Of a stretch of DNA of 64,000 nucleotides, positions 25,066 to 34,377 are shown piece after piece (the first letter of the stretch is position 1; every line of letters starts with the position of its first letter). The DNA comes from CAYRNR01 sp964425605 (GTDB lineage Bacteria; Myxococcota_A; UBA796; UBA9615; CAYRNR01), in assembly GCA_964425605.1 (NCBI GenBank), contig CAYRNR010000025.1:1-64000 (forward strand), given 5' to 3'. The notes under the pieces were generated by a model. The model saw only the letters and a program-made list of their open reading frames with translations. It was not told the DNA's origin and made no database searches. A program made the position numbers and the translations under genes.

Positions 25066-26390
25066 CCGCCGGAGACGCTCAGGTGGTACCGCTCGCGGCC
25101 CACGTTGGCGTCGGCGCCCGACTCGTTCACGCCGATGTCGTTGGCCACTTCGCCCTTGCCGCAGTTGGCCGAGACCGCCACGTCGTGGATCCAGGGGTCG
25201 CAGGCGGTGATCGATCCGAGCAGGATGATCTTGCTCGACAGGCGGGACAGGTCGAAGCCAAGCCACAGCAGCACGTTCATCAACAGCCCGTCCGTCAACA
25301 GCGGGTAGCCCCCCTTGAGGGACACGGCCACGGCGCAGTGCAGGGCCAGATAGGTGATGGCCGAGGCGCGGTTGCGGGGGAACAGCTCGCGGAACCGGTC
25401 GAGCCTGGGCTCGAGGTAGCGCAGGTCGATGAAGTCGGAGATGGGCCGGTAGCCGTCGCGGCCGCGCAGCACCATGTAGTGGTGGATGTAGAAGCACTTG
25501 CGCACGCCCATGATCGCCAGCAGCGCGAAGTACAGCTTCTGGAATACGCGCAGGTCGTCGCGGTTCACCCTGCCGCCGGTCTGCTCCACCAGCAGATCCC
25601 ACACCTCGTCCGGGGTCAAGCAGCGGTCCTTGAAGTCCTCGGTGGCCCGCCCCAGGGGGCGGCAGCCCAGGTAGAACACCTCCTTGACGAACGGGTGGTC
25701 GTTGGCGTAGTCCAGCACCCGCTCCATCTGGCCCTCGTTGAGGCCCTGCAGCACGGTCACCACCAGGTCGGTGGCCACGTTCAGGCGCTCGAGGTTGCGC
25801 AGGACCTTGCTCCGAACGCCGCTCATGGGGCGGCCCCGCAGCACCTGGTCGTGGTCGTCCTCGAACCCGTCGAACTGCAGGTGCACCTCCTTGAGACCGG
25901 CGTCCAGCAGCCGCTGCAGCTCGTCCTCGTCGGAGATCTGGATGCCGTTGGTGTGCAGGGCCGTGATGTGGCCCTGGTCGTCGGCCTCGCGGACCAGGGT
26001 CTCCAGGTCGGCCCACAGCGTGGGCTCAGCGCCCATCAGGTCGAGCTTCATCCGCTTTCGCCCGGCCATGAAGTCGCGCAGCTGGGTCAGGCTCAGGTCC
26101 TGCTCCTCGTAGTCGTCGGCGCTGGCGAGGCAGATGGGGCACTGCATGTTGCATCGGCCGGTGAGCCGCAGGATGTAGTCGCGCTGGGGGAGGCTGTCCG
26201 GGAGCAGATCGAAGTAGTACTCCATCAACTCGGCGAAGTAGGCGGGGTTGCGCGACAGCAGCGCCCGGTTCTCCCCGTGCTCCGGGCAGCTCTTGAGGAT
26301 GTAGACGCAGCCCTCGTCCTCGATCACGCGGGCGTCCACGATCTCGACGCAGACGGGGCAGGTGCCCCGGGTGGTCCGCAGGGTGCGCAC
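25062..26390 (-). CDS. Radical SAM protein with N-terminal zinc site (Tes/MJ0619-like layout)
   Basis: A 442-residue protein. An N-terminal Cys/His site comes first (CPVC at 11-14, CPEH at 35-38), then the radical SAM cluster CNMQCPIC with Cys80, Cys84 and Cys87, a MGAEPTLW segment at the GGE position, and ALHTNGIQI. A long hydrophobic C-terminal region follows. This arrangement is shared with archaeal tetraether lipid synthase (Tes, MJ0619) and bacterial relatives, which join lipid tails by radical C-C coupling; whether this copy does so cannot be told from sequence alone. It is the last gene of a minus-strand operon with the FAD oxidoreductase and the SPASM protein, four bases after the oxidoreductase stop. 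Confidence 0.82.
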   Translation of the reverse strand: MRTLRTTRGTCPVCVEIVDARVIEDEGCVYILKSCPEHGENRALLSRNPAYFAELMEYYFDLLPDSLPQRDYILRLTGRCNMQCPICLASADDYEEQDLSLTQLRDFMAGRKRMKLDLMGAEPTLWADLETLVREADDQGHITALHTNGIQISDEDELQRLLDAGLKEVHLQFDGFEDDHDQVLRGRPMSGVRSKVLRNLERLNVATDLVVTVLQGLNEGQMERVLDYANDHPFVKEVFYLGCRPLGRATEDFKDRCLTPDEVWDLLVEQTGGRVNRDDLRVFQKLYFALLAIMGVRKCFYIHHYMVLRGRDGYRPISDFIDLRYLEPRLDRFRELFPRNRASAITYLALHCAVAVSLKGGYPLLTDGLLMNVLLWLGFDLSRLSSKIILLGSITACDPWIHDVAVSANCGKGEVANDIGVNESGADANVGRERYHLSVSGG

Positions 26391-26394
26391 GGCG

Positions 26395-27735
26395 CTAGCT
26401 CCGATTCAGCCGGCGTATGATGTCGGCGGCGAGCTCCAGGCTGGCCTCGATGCAGTGGTCCATGTTGTTGTACCAGAACCGCCCCAGCCGCCCGGCCAGC
26501 AACAGGTTGCCGATGTCGTCGACCGCGCTCTGGACCTCGCCCATCTTCTCTCGGTAGTTGAACTTGTAGATGGGGTACGCCCACGGGATGCGCTCGTAGT
26601 GGACGTCCAGGAACTCGCTGTCGGCGCGCAGCAGGCTCTCTCGCTTCATGTCGAAGATGACACGATCGAGCTGCTTCTCGGGGTTCGTGTAGAGTTCGTC
26701 ACCCTCGCGGCAGGTGACCTCGACGCACATGGCGCGGCGGCCCGGCGGGGTGTTGCCCGGGTCGAAGTTCTCCGGGATGCTGACCCGGGAGAACAGCACG
26801 TCCGAGGCGCCGTGGTAGCACCACTGGAAGGGGAAGCGGTTCCCCTCGGAGAGCTCCATATTGTAGCAGACCAGGGAGAGGTACTCGAGGTCGGGCTCGG
26901 GCAGCGTGGCCACCTGGGCCAGCGAGTGCAGCGTCCCGGTCCAGACCACCAGCGACGGCTTGAACGACCTGCGCCCCGCGCGGATGACGCGGACGCCGTC
27001 CTTGTCGAGGGACATGGAGGTCACGGCCTTGCCGCAGTACAGCTGGCCGCCGAGGGCCTCGAACCGGGAGACCAGGTTGTCGATGAACTGCTGGCACCCG
27101 CCGGCCGGGTAGAGGAAGCGCGTCTCTGGAGCGCGGCGGACCGTGAGCATCCCCGACAGCAGCTGGAACAGGTTGTTCATCTTCAGCCGCTTGTCGATGA
27201 TCGCGCGGTCGATGCCGGTCTGGGCCCAGTCCGGGTGGGTGAGCTCCGGCACGATCCCCAGGAACTTGGACGAGTACCCCTCGAAGAAGTGGCGGTACAG
27301 GGTCTCGCCGTACATGTTGACGATGTGATCTCGGAACGAGTGCGAGGGCTTTTTGTGGTACAGGCTGAACAGGTCGACCGCCGCACCGAGGGCCACGCCC
27401 GGGGGGATACGCAGCATCGACTTGGAGGGGTGCAGCGGCCACGGATAGAACTGATCGGCGAACCGGACCCAGCTCTCGCGGCCTATGCTCCGCGCCGACT
27501 GGTCGAGCACGAGCCGGATGAACCGGTCCACCTCGTCCACGTCCGTGTGGAACCGGTGCGGGCCGATGTCGAAGGTGAATCCGTCGTAGTGGAACGACCG
27601 GGCGAGCCCGCCCGGGTCGTCCTCCTTCTCGAGGACGACGGCCGGGATGCCCTTCTGGGCGAGCAACAGGCCCAGCGACAGTCCGCTGACACCCGCGCCC
27701 ACGATCACGACAGGCTGGTTCTGAACCACGGTCAT
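26395..27735 (-). CDS. FAD-dependent oxidoreductase (protoporphyrinogen oxidase/UDP-galactopyranose mutase superfamily)
   Basis: A 446-residue protein from ATG 27735, which overlaps the preceding stop (ATGA) behind GAGGAA. The N-terminal dinucleotide fold is VVIVGAGVSGLSLGLLLAQ, then EKEDDPGGLARSF and GFTFDIGPHRFH. GGCQQFIDNL lies mid-protein, and the C-terminal FAD-closing segment is LLAGRLGRFWYNNMDHCIEA. This is the amine-oxidase/protoporphyrinogen-oxidase-like family that also includes phytoene desaturases and UDP-galactopyranose mutase. The end resembles the mutases (AGR...YxxMDxxIxxA), which would fit sugar-ring chemistry, but an isoprenoid or lipid redox step fits the radical SAM neighbours equally well. 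Confidence 0.82.
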   Translation of the reverse strand: MTVVQNQPVVIVGAGVSGLSLGLLLAQKGIPAVVLEKEDDPGGLARSFHYDGFTFDIGPHRFHTDVDEVDRFIRLVLDQSARSIGRESWVRFADQFYPWPLHPSKSMLRIPPGVALGAAVDLFSLYHKKPSHSFRDHIVNMYGETLYRHFFEGYSSKFLGIVPELTHPDWAQTGIDRAIIDKRLKMNNLFQLLSGMLTVRRAPETRFLYPAGGCQQFIDNLVSRFEALGGQLYCGKAVTSMSLDKDGVRVIRAGRRSFKPSLVVWTGTLHSLAQVATLPEPDLEYLSLVCYNMELSEGNRFPFQWCYHGASDVLFSRVSIPENFDPGNTPPGRRAMCVEVTCREGDELYTNPEKQLDRVIFDMKRESLLRADSEFLDVHYERIPWAYPIYKFNYREKMGEVQSAVDDIGNLLLAGRLGRFWYNNMDHCIEASLELAADIIRRLNRS

Positions 27736-28742
27736 TTCCTCAGCGCCTTGACCCAGTTGATCCCGGTCTGCCAGTCGAGACCGTACAGGAGATTGTACTC
27801 GGTGAAGCACGCCGCCGTACACGCCTTGCAGGGGGGCTCGGCGAGCCTCTCGAATGCGGCGCGGAAGCCCAGTTCGCGGACGTTGGGGGCGTCTATCTCG
27901 TCCACGAACAGGGAGCACGGGTACAGGTTGCCGTTCACGTCGACGTTGCAGTAAAGGCTCCCCGCCAGGCAGGCGGGATATTTTTTGTATTCATCCAGTC
28001 GGGACACGCTGAAGTCGGGCCAGTCCAGCATGTGCTGGAGGTAGCGCGGCGACGAGGCGATGGGCGCGCCCTCTTTCTTGCGGGCCTGCAGCAGGCGCAG
28101 GACCTCCCTGAGGTCCGCGTCGTCGGGGCGCAGGCCGGCGTTGCGGCCGATGAGGTCGTTGTGGTGCAGGATCTGGAACGTGGTCAGGAAGCCGAGCCGA
28201 CGGGCGAGGTCCAGCACCCAGTCCACCTGGTCGAGGTTGAGCTTGCTCAGGACGGTGATGGTCCAGAACGGCTTGCGACCGGCCAGGTGGACGATCCCGC
28301 GCATGGTGCGGTCGAAGTTTCCCTTGCCGCGGGCCGCGTCGTGGGCCCTTCGATCACCGTCGAGGGAGATGTTGACGTGGTCTGCGGCGGCGAGGGTGTC
28401 GTACCGCTCGGCGACCAGGTGGCCGTTGGTGTCCACGGTGACGAAGAGGCGGTTGCGCTTGGCGTGGCGGACGATGTCCCCGAAGTCGTCGCGACACAGG
28501 GGCTCGCCACCCCACAACCCCACGCGCTGGCACCCCATGTCCGCGGCCTCGTCCAGGAGCCGCCGGATCTCGTCCAGGGACATCTCCTGGGAGCCGCGCT
28601 CGGGCAGGGCGCAGTACACGCAACTCCCCGTGCACCGGTCGGTGACCGCCAGCATGACGTTGAGGGGCCGCCGCCTGCCCAGCGTCCTCGAGGCGACGGA
28701 CGCGCTGGCCATGCGGACGATGTTGCGCACCGGAATCGACAC
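27732..28742 (-). CDS. Radical SAM/SPASM domain protein
   Basis: A 336-residue protein from GTG 28742, behind AGGAGAA. The radical SAM cluster is CTGSCVYC (Cys37, 41, 44); LWGGEPL is the SAM-binding GGE motif; VDTNGHL and HVNISLDGD follow. The C-terminal part has the Cys pattern of a SPASM/twitch auxiliary cluster: CLAGSLYCNVDVNGNLYPC and PCKACTAACF. Such enzymes modify peptides or small molecules using extra Fe-S clusters. It is the first gene of a three-gene operon with the FAD oxidoreductase and the Tes-like protein, divergent from the large radical SAM operon starting at 28893. Confidence 0.88.
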   Translation of the reverse strand: MSIPVRNIVRMASASVASRTLGRRRPLNVMLAVTDRCTGSCVYCALPERGSQEMSLDEIRRLLDEAADMGCQRVGLWGGEPLCRDDFGDIVRHAKRNRLFVTVDTNGHLVAERYDTLAAADHVNISLDGDRRAHDAARGKGNFDRTMRGIVHLAGRKPFWTITVLSKLNLDQVDWVLDLARRLGFLTTFQILHHNDLIGRNAGLRPDDADLREVLRLLQARKKEGAPIASSPRYLQHMLDWPDFSVSRLDEYKKYPACLAGSLYCNVDVNGNLYPCSLFVDEIDAPNVRELGFRAAFERLAEPPCKACTAACFTEYNLLYGLDWQTGINWVKALRK

Positions 28743-28760
28743 TGCGTTCTCCTGCGCGCC

Positions 28761-28769
28761 ATTGTAGCA
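28761..28769 (-). promoter_or_regulatory. Extended -10 (TGCTACAAT) of the SPASM operon
   Basis: On the minus strand TGC precedes TACAAT, giving an extended -10 about 20 bases before the GTG start at 28742. It lies back to back with the plus-strand promoter at 28820, so the two radical SAM operons share a 150-bp control region. Confidence 0.5.
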
Positions 28770-28819
28770 AAATCCGTACCAGGCGAGCGCTGCTGCGGTC
28801 TTTCGGGGATGTTCTCCGG

Positions 28820-28848
28820 TTGACAGGGCCCGATGCCACGACTACGTT
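28820..28848 (+). promoter_or_regulatory. Promoter TTGACA-N17-TACGTT of the radical SAM operon
   Basis: A consensus -35 TTGACA (28820-28825) lies exactly 17 bp from TACGTT (28843-28848). The ATG of the first operon gene is at 28893. The identical pair of hexamers with the identical spacing occurs at 54977-55005 in front of a PP-loop gene, while the spacers differ, so the match is not due to duplication of the region. Confidence 0.6.
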
Positions 28849-28892
28849 AATCACGATCGGGGTAAAAGCCAACGATCTGGGCCACGTCTCCC

Positions 28893-30002
28893 ATGTCCCT
28901 TCGATCCTATCTGCGCTTCGGACGGTCACTCCTGCTACGCGACAGGCCGGTGTACGTGCACTACGCCGTGACCAGCCGATGCAACTTGCGGTGCCGCTCC
29001 TGCGTCATCTGGCGGCGCGACGAGCCCGAGCTGGACACCGAGCAGATCGCCACGATGGCGGCCATGTTCGCCCGGCTCGGCTGCGTGCAGGCCAGCCTCG
29101 GGGGCGGCGAACCGGCGTTGCGCAAGGATCTGGCGGACATCGTCCGGGCATTCCAGTCCAATCACATCCGCACCCGCGTGCTGACCAACGGCGTGGCGCT
29201 CACGCCGGACCTGAGCGAGCACCTCGTGGCCGCTGGCCTGCGTGAGGTCTCGTTCTCCCTGGACTCCCTGGACGAGGGCGTCCAGGACAGCCTCGACAAC
29301 ACCGGCCGGACCTATCGCACCAAGATGGCGAACCTGCTGGCGCTGGCCCGCATCCTGCCCCGTCGAGGCAGCCTGCCGGTGCTCAACACCGTGGTCACGC
29401 CGCGCAACCTCGGCGAGCTGCTGGACATCGTGGACTTCGCCGAGGAGCTCGGCTTCTTCGTCTCGCTGATCCCGATCCACCTCGCCGGCAGCGACTCGGA
29501 CGAGCACCGCTTCTACTCCGGCGACGAGGGACTGCGCTTCACCCGGGCCGACGAGCGGCGGGTTCGGCGGGTGTACCAAGATATCCTCGATCGGAAACGC
29601 CGCGGCGCCCGTATCGTCAACTCCACGGCGTTCCTCGAGCGGAGCCCGGAGTACCTGTTGAACGGCTCGGCGAGCTGGCCCTGCCGCGCGGGCGAGCAGT
29701 TCCTCTCGGTGAGCCCCGACGGGCGGATCTCCCCGTGCCACGCGTTCGAGGGCCAGTGGGGCATCGACCACCGGGAGTTCGAGGCGAGGTTCGCCACGCG
29801 GGAGTACCGTGACGACGTCCGCCAGCGGGCGGCCGGGTGCGAGGGGTGCTTCCGCCCCTGCTGGGCCGAGATCGGGCTGCTGATGGGGCGCCCGGACAGC
29901 CTCGCCGAGATGGCCCGCAGTCAGCTTCTGGCCCGCCGCCGCCGTCCCGCCGTGGACACGCGCGCCATCGAGCACCACCTGGACCTGGGGGTGGAGCCGT
30001 GA
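28893..30002 (+). CDS. Radical SAM protein (HpnH/MoaA-like)
   Basis: A 369-residue protein. The cluster motif is CNLRCRSC (Cys30, 34, 37), the GGE motif LGGGEPALRKDL, then VLTNGVAL and VSFSLDSLDEG. The C-terminal third has CRAGEQFLSVSPDGRISPC and CEGCFRPCW, a shortened SPASM-like set. HpnH-type members add adenosine to diploptene in hopanoid synthesis, but residues specific to that reaction cannot be verified here. It opens a six-gene plus-strand operon (28893-36212); the stop overlaps the next GTG (GTGA). Confidence 0.85.
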   Translation: MSLRSYLRFGRSLLLRDRPVYVHYAVTSRCNLRCRSCVIWRRDEPELDTEQIATMAAMFARLGCVQASLGGGEPALRKDLADIVRAFQSNHIRTRVLTNGVALTPDLSEHLVAAGLREVSFSLDSLDEGVQDSLDNTGRTYRTKMANLLALARILPRRGSLPVLNTVVTPRNLGELLDIVDFAEELGFFVSLIPIHLAGSDSDEHRFYSGDEGLRFTRADERRVRRVYQDILDRKRRGARIVNSTAFLERSPEYLLNGSASWPCRAGEQFLSVSPDGRISPCHAFEGQWGIDHREFEARFATREYRDDVRQRAAGCEGCFRPCWAEIGLLMGRPDSLAEMARSQLLARRRRPAVDTRAIEHHLDLGVEP

Positions 30003-31408
30003 GGGTGCTGCTGATCCATCCGACGCGTTCCGAGGCCCTGACGTCCGAGGCGGGCGACGCGGCCGAGGAGGGCACGGGCGCCCAGCCCCCCATCGGGTTG
30101 CTCTACCTCCAGGCCGCGGTGGAGGCGTCGGGCGACCACCGGGTGGACGTGCTCGACGCCAACGGCATCGTGGCCCTGGCGCCGACGCTGCGCCAGCGGT
30201 ACCCGCGGCAGGCCCCCGACCTGGTGGGCGTCAGCGCGATGACCCCCAACCTGGTCGGCGTGCTCCACACCATCGCGACCGTCAAGGAGGTCTTCCCCGG
30301 AGCCAAGGTGGTGATTGGTGGCCCTCACACGGACATCTATCCCAGGGAGACCGCGGCCCTCGAGGGCGTCGACTACGTCCTGGCCGGCGAGGCGGAGCCC
30401 ACGCTCCCGCGGCTGGTCCGGGCGCTGGAGGAGGGGCGGGTCGACGGCCGTATCCCGGGCCTGTTCGCGGCCGACGGCAGCGCCGACGGGCTCACCGACG
30501 AGCGCCCGTGCCTGGTGGAGCTCGACGACACGCCGTTCCCCGACCGCTCCAGGATCCCCGTCGGCGCCTACCGGGGGCACGTGGAGGACGACGACGTCTT
30601 CACGACCCTGGTGACCAGCCGGGGCTGTCCGTACCGCTGCACCTTCTGCTCCACCCCGCGCGAGCGGTTCAGGGAGCGGTCCACCGCGGCGATCATCGAC
30701 GAGATGGAGTCCTGCGCTCGCCTGGGGATTCGCCACGTGTACTTCCTCGACGACAACTTCCCGGTCAAGGGCCGCCGGCTCCACGAGCTGTGCGGCGCCC
30801 TCGCGCGCCGCGAGGACCTGCCGTCGTGGAGCTGCCGGACCGCCGCGGCCGGCCTCAGCGCGGACAACCTGCGCGCCATGAAGCGGGCGGGGTGCCAGCG
30901 CATCCAGATCGGCGTGGAGACCCACACCGACGAGGGGCTGCGTATCCTGGGCAAGAGCACGACCGTGCAGCAGATCCGGGAGACCTTTGCCGCGGCCCGG
31001 CGCGCGGGCGTGGGCACCATGGCCTACTTCATGCTCGGGCTCCCCCACGAGCGCACCGCCGACGACATTCGGGGCACCATCCGCTTCGCGCGCGAGATCG
31101 CGCCCACGTACGCCATGTTCAATGTATTGACCCTGTACCCGGGCACGGCCCTGTTCCAGCAGGCCGTCGATCGTGGTCTGGTGGATGGGGATGTGTGGCA
31201 GCGCTTCGCCGAGGCGCCCACGGCCGACTTCGTGCAGCCCATCTGGGACGAGTTCATGACCCGGGACGAGCTGGCCGATCTGCAGGCCGAGGCCTATCGT
31301 TCCTTCTACTGGCGTCCCAGCGTGGTGCTGCGGATGCTGCGCGGCGGTGGACTGCGGCGCAAGGCCCGCGCGGGCTGGCAGATGCTGCGGTCCTCGGGCC
31401 GGGAGTGA
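29999..31408 (+). CDS. B12-binding radical SAM protein 1
   Basis: A 469-residue protein from GTG 29999 in a GTGA overlap. Residues 1-140 form the Rossmann-like cobalamin-binding domain: VRVLLIHPTR, PPIGLLYLQAAVE, DLVGVSAMTPN, VVIGGPHTDIYP, VLAGEAEPTLP. The radical SAM core has CPYRCTFC (Cys210, 214, 217), VYFLDDNFPVK and RIQIGVETHTDEGL. The tail AYRSFYWRPSVVLRMLR is shared with its neighbours. B12-radical SAM enzymes methylate unactivated carbons or catalyse ring rearrangements (examples: HpnP, BchE, OxsB). Confidence 0.88.
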   Translation: MRVLLIHPTRSEALTSEAGDAAEEGTGAQPPIGLLYLQAAVEASGDHRVDVLDANGIVALAPTLRQRYPRQAPDLVGVSAMTPNLVGVLHTIATVKEVFPGAKVVIGGPHTDIYPRETAALEGVDYVLAGEAEPTLPRLVRALEEGRVDGRIPGLFAADGSADGLTDERPCLVELDDTPFPDRSRIPVGAYRGHVEDDDVFTTLVTSRGCPYRCTFCSTPRERFRERSTAAIIDEMESCARLGIRHVYFLDDNFPVKGRRLHELCGALARREDLPSWSCRTAAAGLSADNLRAMKRAGCQRIQIGVETHTDEGLRILGKSTTVQQIRETFAAARRAGVGTMAYFMLGLPHERTADDIRGTIRFAREIAPTYAMFNVLTLYPGTALFQQAVDRGLVDGDVWQRFAEAPTADFVQPIWDEFMTRDELADLQAEAYRSFYWRPSVVLRMLRGGGLRRKARAGWQMLRSSGRE

Positions 31409-31412
31409 GGCG

Positions 31413-32933
31413 ATGGCGCGCGTTCTGCTGGTGATGCCCTACGGCTTCCAGAACATGGGCGTGCGCATGCTCTCGGCCGTGCTCCGCCGCGACGGGTTCG
31501 ACGCCCCCATCCTGTTCATGAAGGGCTGGCGCAACAACGACGTCCAGCCGCCCACCGCCACCGAGCTGCGCCTGTTCGAGGACTTCGTGGCGCAGGAGGC
31601 GCCCGACGTCATCGGGTTCGGCCTGGGGACGCCGTACCTGTCCATCGTCGCCGACCTCACGCGGCGGGTCCGCAGGGTCAGCGGCGCCCACGTGGTCTGG
31701 GGCGGCGTGCACGCGACCATCTCCCCCGAGGACTGCATCGACCACGCGGACTCGGTGTGTGTCGGCGAGGGCGAGCTACCCCTGCTGGAGCTGGCCACGG
31801 CCGTGCGCGGCTGCGAGCCTGTCGAGTCGATCCGCAACCTGTGGGTGCGACGCGGCGACCGCGTGACGCGCAACCCCCTCAGGCCGCTGATCCAGGACCT
31901 GGACTCGCTGCCCTTCGAGACCCTCGCCGACGCCCGCATGGCGGTGATCGACAACGATCGCCTGCGCCAGGGCAACCCCTCGGACGACAACGCCCTGTAC
32001 CGGGTGATGGCCTCGCGCGGGTGCCCGTTCCACTGCGCGTTCTGCTACAACAGCCAGTACCGCGAGATCTTCGACGGGCTCGGCCACTACCACCGCGTGC
32101 GCACCGTGGACCACGTCCTCGACGAGATCGAGCGCGCGGTGCAGGCGCTGCCGAGGCTGCGGCGCATCCGCTTCGACGACGACAGCTTCGTCTTCCCCCG
32201 GGCCTGGATCGACGAGTTCGTCCAGAAGTACCCGCGCCGTATCGGGCTGCCCTTCGACATCCTGCTCAACCCCGAGGCGACCCATTTCCGCACCCTGCGC
32301 GCGCTGCGGGACGCCGGCCTGGTCCACGTGCAGGTGGGGGTGCAGAGCGCCTCGGAGAGCGAGCTGTCGGACCACTACGCGCGCAAGGGCTCCAACGCGC
32401 GCATCCTGGAGGTGGGCCGCGAGCTGCAGCAGCTGGGCATCGAGGTCACCTACGACGTGATCCTCGACAACCCGCTGGCCAGCCAGCGCGACAAGCAGGC
32501 GATGCTCGAGCTGCTGCTCGAGCTGCCGCGGCCGTTCAACCTGTTCCTGTACTCGCTGACGGTGTTCCCCAAGTCCGAGCTGGCCCAGACGCTGCTCGCC
32601 CAGGGCCTGATCACCGAGGATCAGCTGGAGGGACGGGCCACAAAATCGTTCTCCCAGTTCCGTCTGTCGTTGAGCTATCCTCGTGCCGCGGAAGACACGT
32701 TCTACGCGAGCCTGATCTCCATGACGTCGAAGGGGTTCGTACCGCGCCGGCTGCTGCGCGGGCTGGGCCGCAACGCCTGGTTGCGACAGCACCCTGCCTC
32801 CGTTCGATACGCCGCCGAGGCCACCAACGTGGTCAAGCTCGGCGGTACGGCGCTGAGGATGTTGCGCCGGGGCGAGCTGTCGGGGTTCAAGCTGGCCGAG
32901 TACGCCTCGTTCCGCAGGCGGTTGATCCAGTAG
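31413..32933 (+). CDS. B12-binding radical SAM protein 2 (CYNS subtype)
   Basis: A 506-residue protein from ATG 31413. The N-terminal domain has VLLVMPYGFQNMGVRML, DVIGFGLGTPY, VVWGGVHATISPEDC and VCVGEGELPLLEL. The cluster is CPFHCAFCYNSQYR (Cys204, 208, 211), followed by RIRFDDDSFVFP. It is closely paralogous to the protein at 41850-43367: the cluster cysteines fall at identical residue numbers, both have FMKGWRNN/YFKDWKNN-type segments and both end with a long helical tail. It follows the previous gene after four bases. Confidence 0.87.
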   Translation: MARVLLVMPYGFQNMGVRMLSAVLRRDGFDAPILFMKGWRNNDVQPPTATELRLFEDFVAQEAPDVIGFGLGTPYLSIVADLTRRVRRVSGAHVVWGGVHATISPEDCIDHADSVCVGEGELPLLELATAVRGCEPVESIRNLWVRRGDRVTRNPLRPLIQDLDSLPFETLADARMAVIDNDRLRQGNPSDDNALYRVMASRGCPFHCAFCYNSQYREIFDGLGHYHRVRTVDHVLDEIERAVQALPRLRRIRFDDDSFVFPRAWIDEFVQKYPRRIGLPFDILLNPEATHFRTLRALRDAGLVHVQVGVQSASESELSDHYARKGSNARILEVGRELQQLGIEVTYDVILDNPLASQRDKQAMLELLLELPRPFNLFLYSLTVFPKSELAQTLLAQGLITEDQLEGRATKSFSQFRLSLSYPRAAEDTFYASLISMTSKGFVPRRLLRGLGRNAWLRQHPASVRYAAEATNVVKLGGTALRMLRRGELSGFKLAEYASFRRRLIQ

Positions 32934-32942
32934 GAGTGGACG

Positions 32943-34370
32943 ATGAGGATCTGGCTGATCAATCCCCCCGTCATCCGACAGAGGCCCAGCGCTGTGGGGG
33001 CGGTGGTCCAGAGCCTGTTCTACAACTCTCCGCCCCTGGGCCTGGCCTACATCGCCGCGGTGCTCGAACGCGCCGGCCACCGCGTTCGGATCACCGACTG
33101 CCCTGTGGAGCAGCTGACCATCGGCGACACGGCGACCCTGGCGCGGACCTTCCGGCCGCAGCTCGTGGGGCTGACCTCGACCACGTCCCACTTCGACCAG
33201 GCCGCCGAGACGGCGAAGACCCTGCATCGTGAGCTGCCCGAGGCGACGATCTGCATCGGCGGCCCCCACTTCAACGCCCACCCCGAGCTGCTGCTGCAGA
33301 ACCCGGCGATCGACTTCGGGGTGAGCGGCGAGGGGGAGTTCACCCTGCGCGAGGTGGTCGAGCGGATCGAGGCGGGGCAGGGGTACGACGACGTCCACGG
33401 TGTCGCCGTGGCGCGCGACGGCGAGTTGCACCAGGCGCCCCCGCGGGAGATGCTCCAGAACCTGGATCTCCTGCCGTTGCCCGCACGGCATCTCATGCCG
33501 ATCAAGGCCTACCGGCCGATGCCCAACGACCACCACCTGCTGCCCAAGACCTCGATGATCACGAGCCGCGGGTGTCCGTTCCACTGCATCTTCTGCGACA
33601 AGAGCACCTTTGGCGCGTCGTACCGCTCCCTGAGCCCGGAGCGCATCGTCGAGGAGATGCACCACCTCGCGGACACCTACGGGATACGCGACATCGCGTT
33701 CGTGGACTCCACGTTCACCCCCAACAAGCCGCGGATCGATGCCGTCCTCAAGGCCATGGAGGCGGACCCGCCGCGGGCCATGTGGACCTGCTCGTGCAGG
33801 GCCAACGTGCTCGACGAGTCGCTGCTGCGGCGCATGCGCGCCATGGGGTGCTGGCGCATCCGTATCGCCATCGAGAGCGGCAACGACGAGATCCTGCGCC
33901 GCATCCGCAAGGGCATCACCAAGGAGCAGTTCGCCCACACCGTGCGCACGGCCGTGAACCTGGGATTCCAGGTCAAGAGCTTCTTCATGGTCGGGCACAT
34001 GGGCGAGACCCCCGAGACCATCGAGGAGTCCATCCAGTTCGCCCTGTCGCTGCCGCTGAAGGACGTCACCGTCCAGATCAACACGCCGCTCAAGGGCACG
34101 CCGCTGTACGACGAGTGCCTCAAGTACGGCCACATCAACGACGCCGAGTCCTCCTCGTACTCGTTCTTCGAGCCCGTGTTCGTACCCGACGGGATGACTG
34201 CGATGCAGCTGCAGGAGGCCCACCGCAGCTTCTACCGGCGGTTCTACCTGCGGCCGGCCCTGATCTGGGAGCACGTCCGGGTGATGCGCCGCCCGTCGGA
34301 CTTCACCAAGTACCTCAAGGCCGTGCCGCTGGTGACCAACGTGATGTTCACCAACCGGCCCCTGGGTTGA
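32943..34370 (+). CDS. B12-binding radical SAM protein 3
   Basis: A 475-residue protein. The B12 domain shows RIWLINPPV, PPLGLAYIAAVLE, LVGLTSTTSHF, ICIGGPHFNAHP and FGVSGEGEFTLREV. The radical SAM cluster is CPFHCIFC (Cys211, 215, 218), then IAFVDSTFTPNK, RIRIAIESGNDEIL and SFFMVGHMGETPE. The C-terminal tail has HRSFYRRFYLRPALIW. It starts 9 bases after the preceding stop. The reaction is unknown; several paralogues in one operon suggest successive methylations or cyclisations of one scaffold. Confidence 0.88.
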   Translation: MRIWLINPPVIRQRPSAVGAVVQSLFYNSPPLGLAYIAAVLERAGHRVRITDCPVEQLTIGDTATLARTFRPQLVGLTSTTSHFDQAAETAKTLHRELPEATICIGGPHFNAHPELLLQNPAIDFGVSGEGEFTLREVVERIEAGQGYDDVHGVAVARDGELHQAPPREMLQNLDLLPLPARHLMPIKAYRPMPNDHHLLPKTSMITSRGCPFHCIFCDKSTFGASYRSLSPERIVEEMHHLADTYGIRDIAFVDSTFTPNKPRIDAVLKAMEADPPRAMWTCSCRANVLDESLLRRMRAMGCWRIRIAIESGNDEILRRIRKGITKEQFAHTVRTAVNLGFQVKSFFMVGHMGETPETIEESIQFALSLPLKDVTVQINTPLKGTPLYDECLKYGHINDAESSSYSFFEPVFVPDGMTAMQLQEAHRSFYRRFYLRPALIWEHVRVMRRPSDFTKYLKAVPLVTNVMFTNRPLG

Positions 34371-34377
34371 GGTCCCG

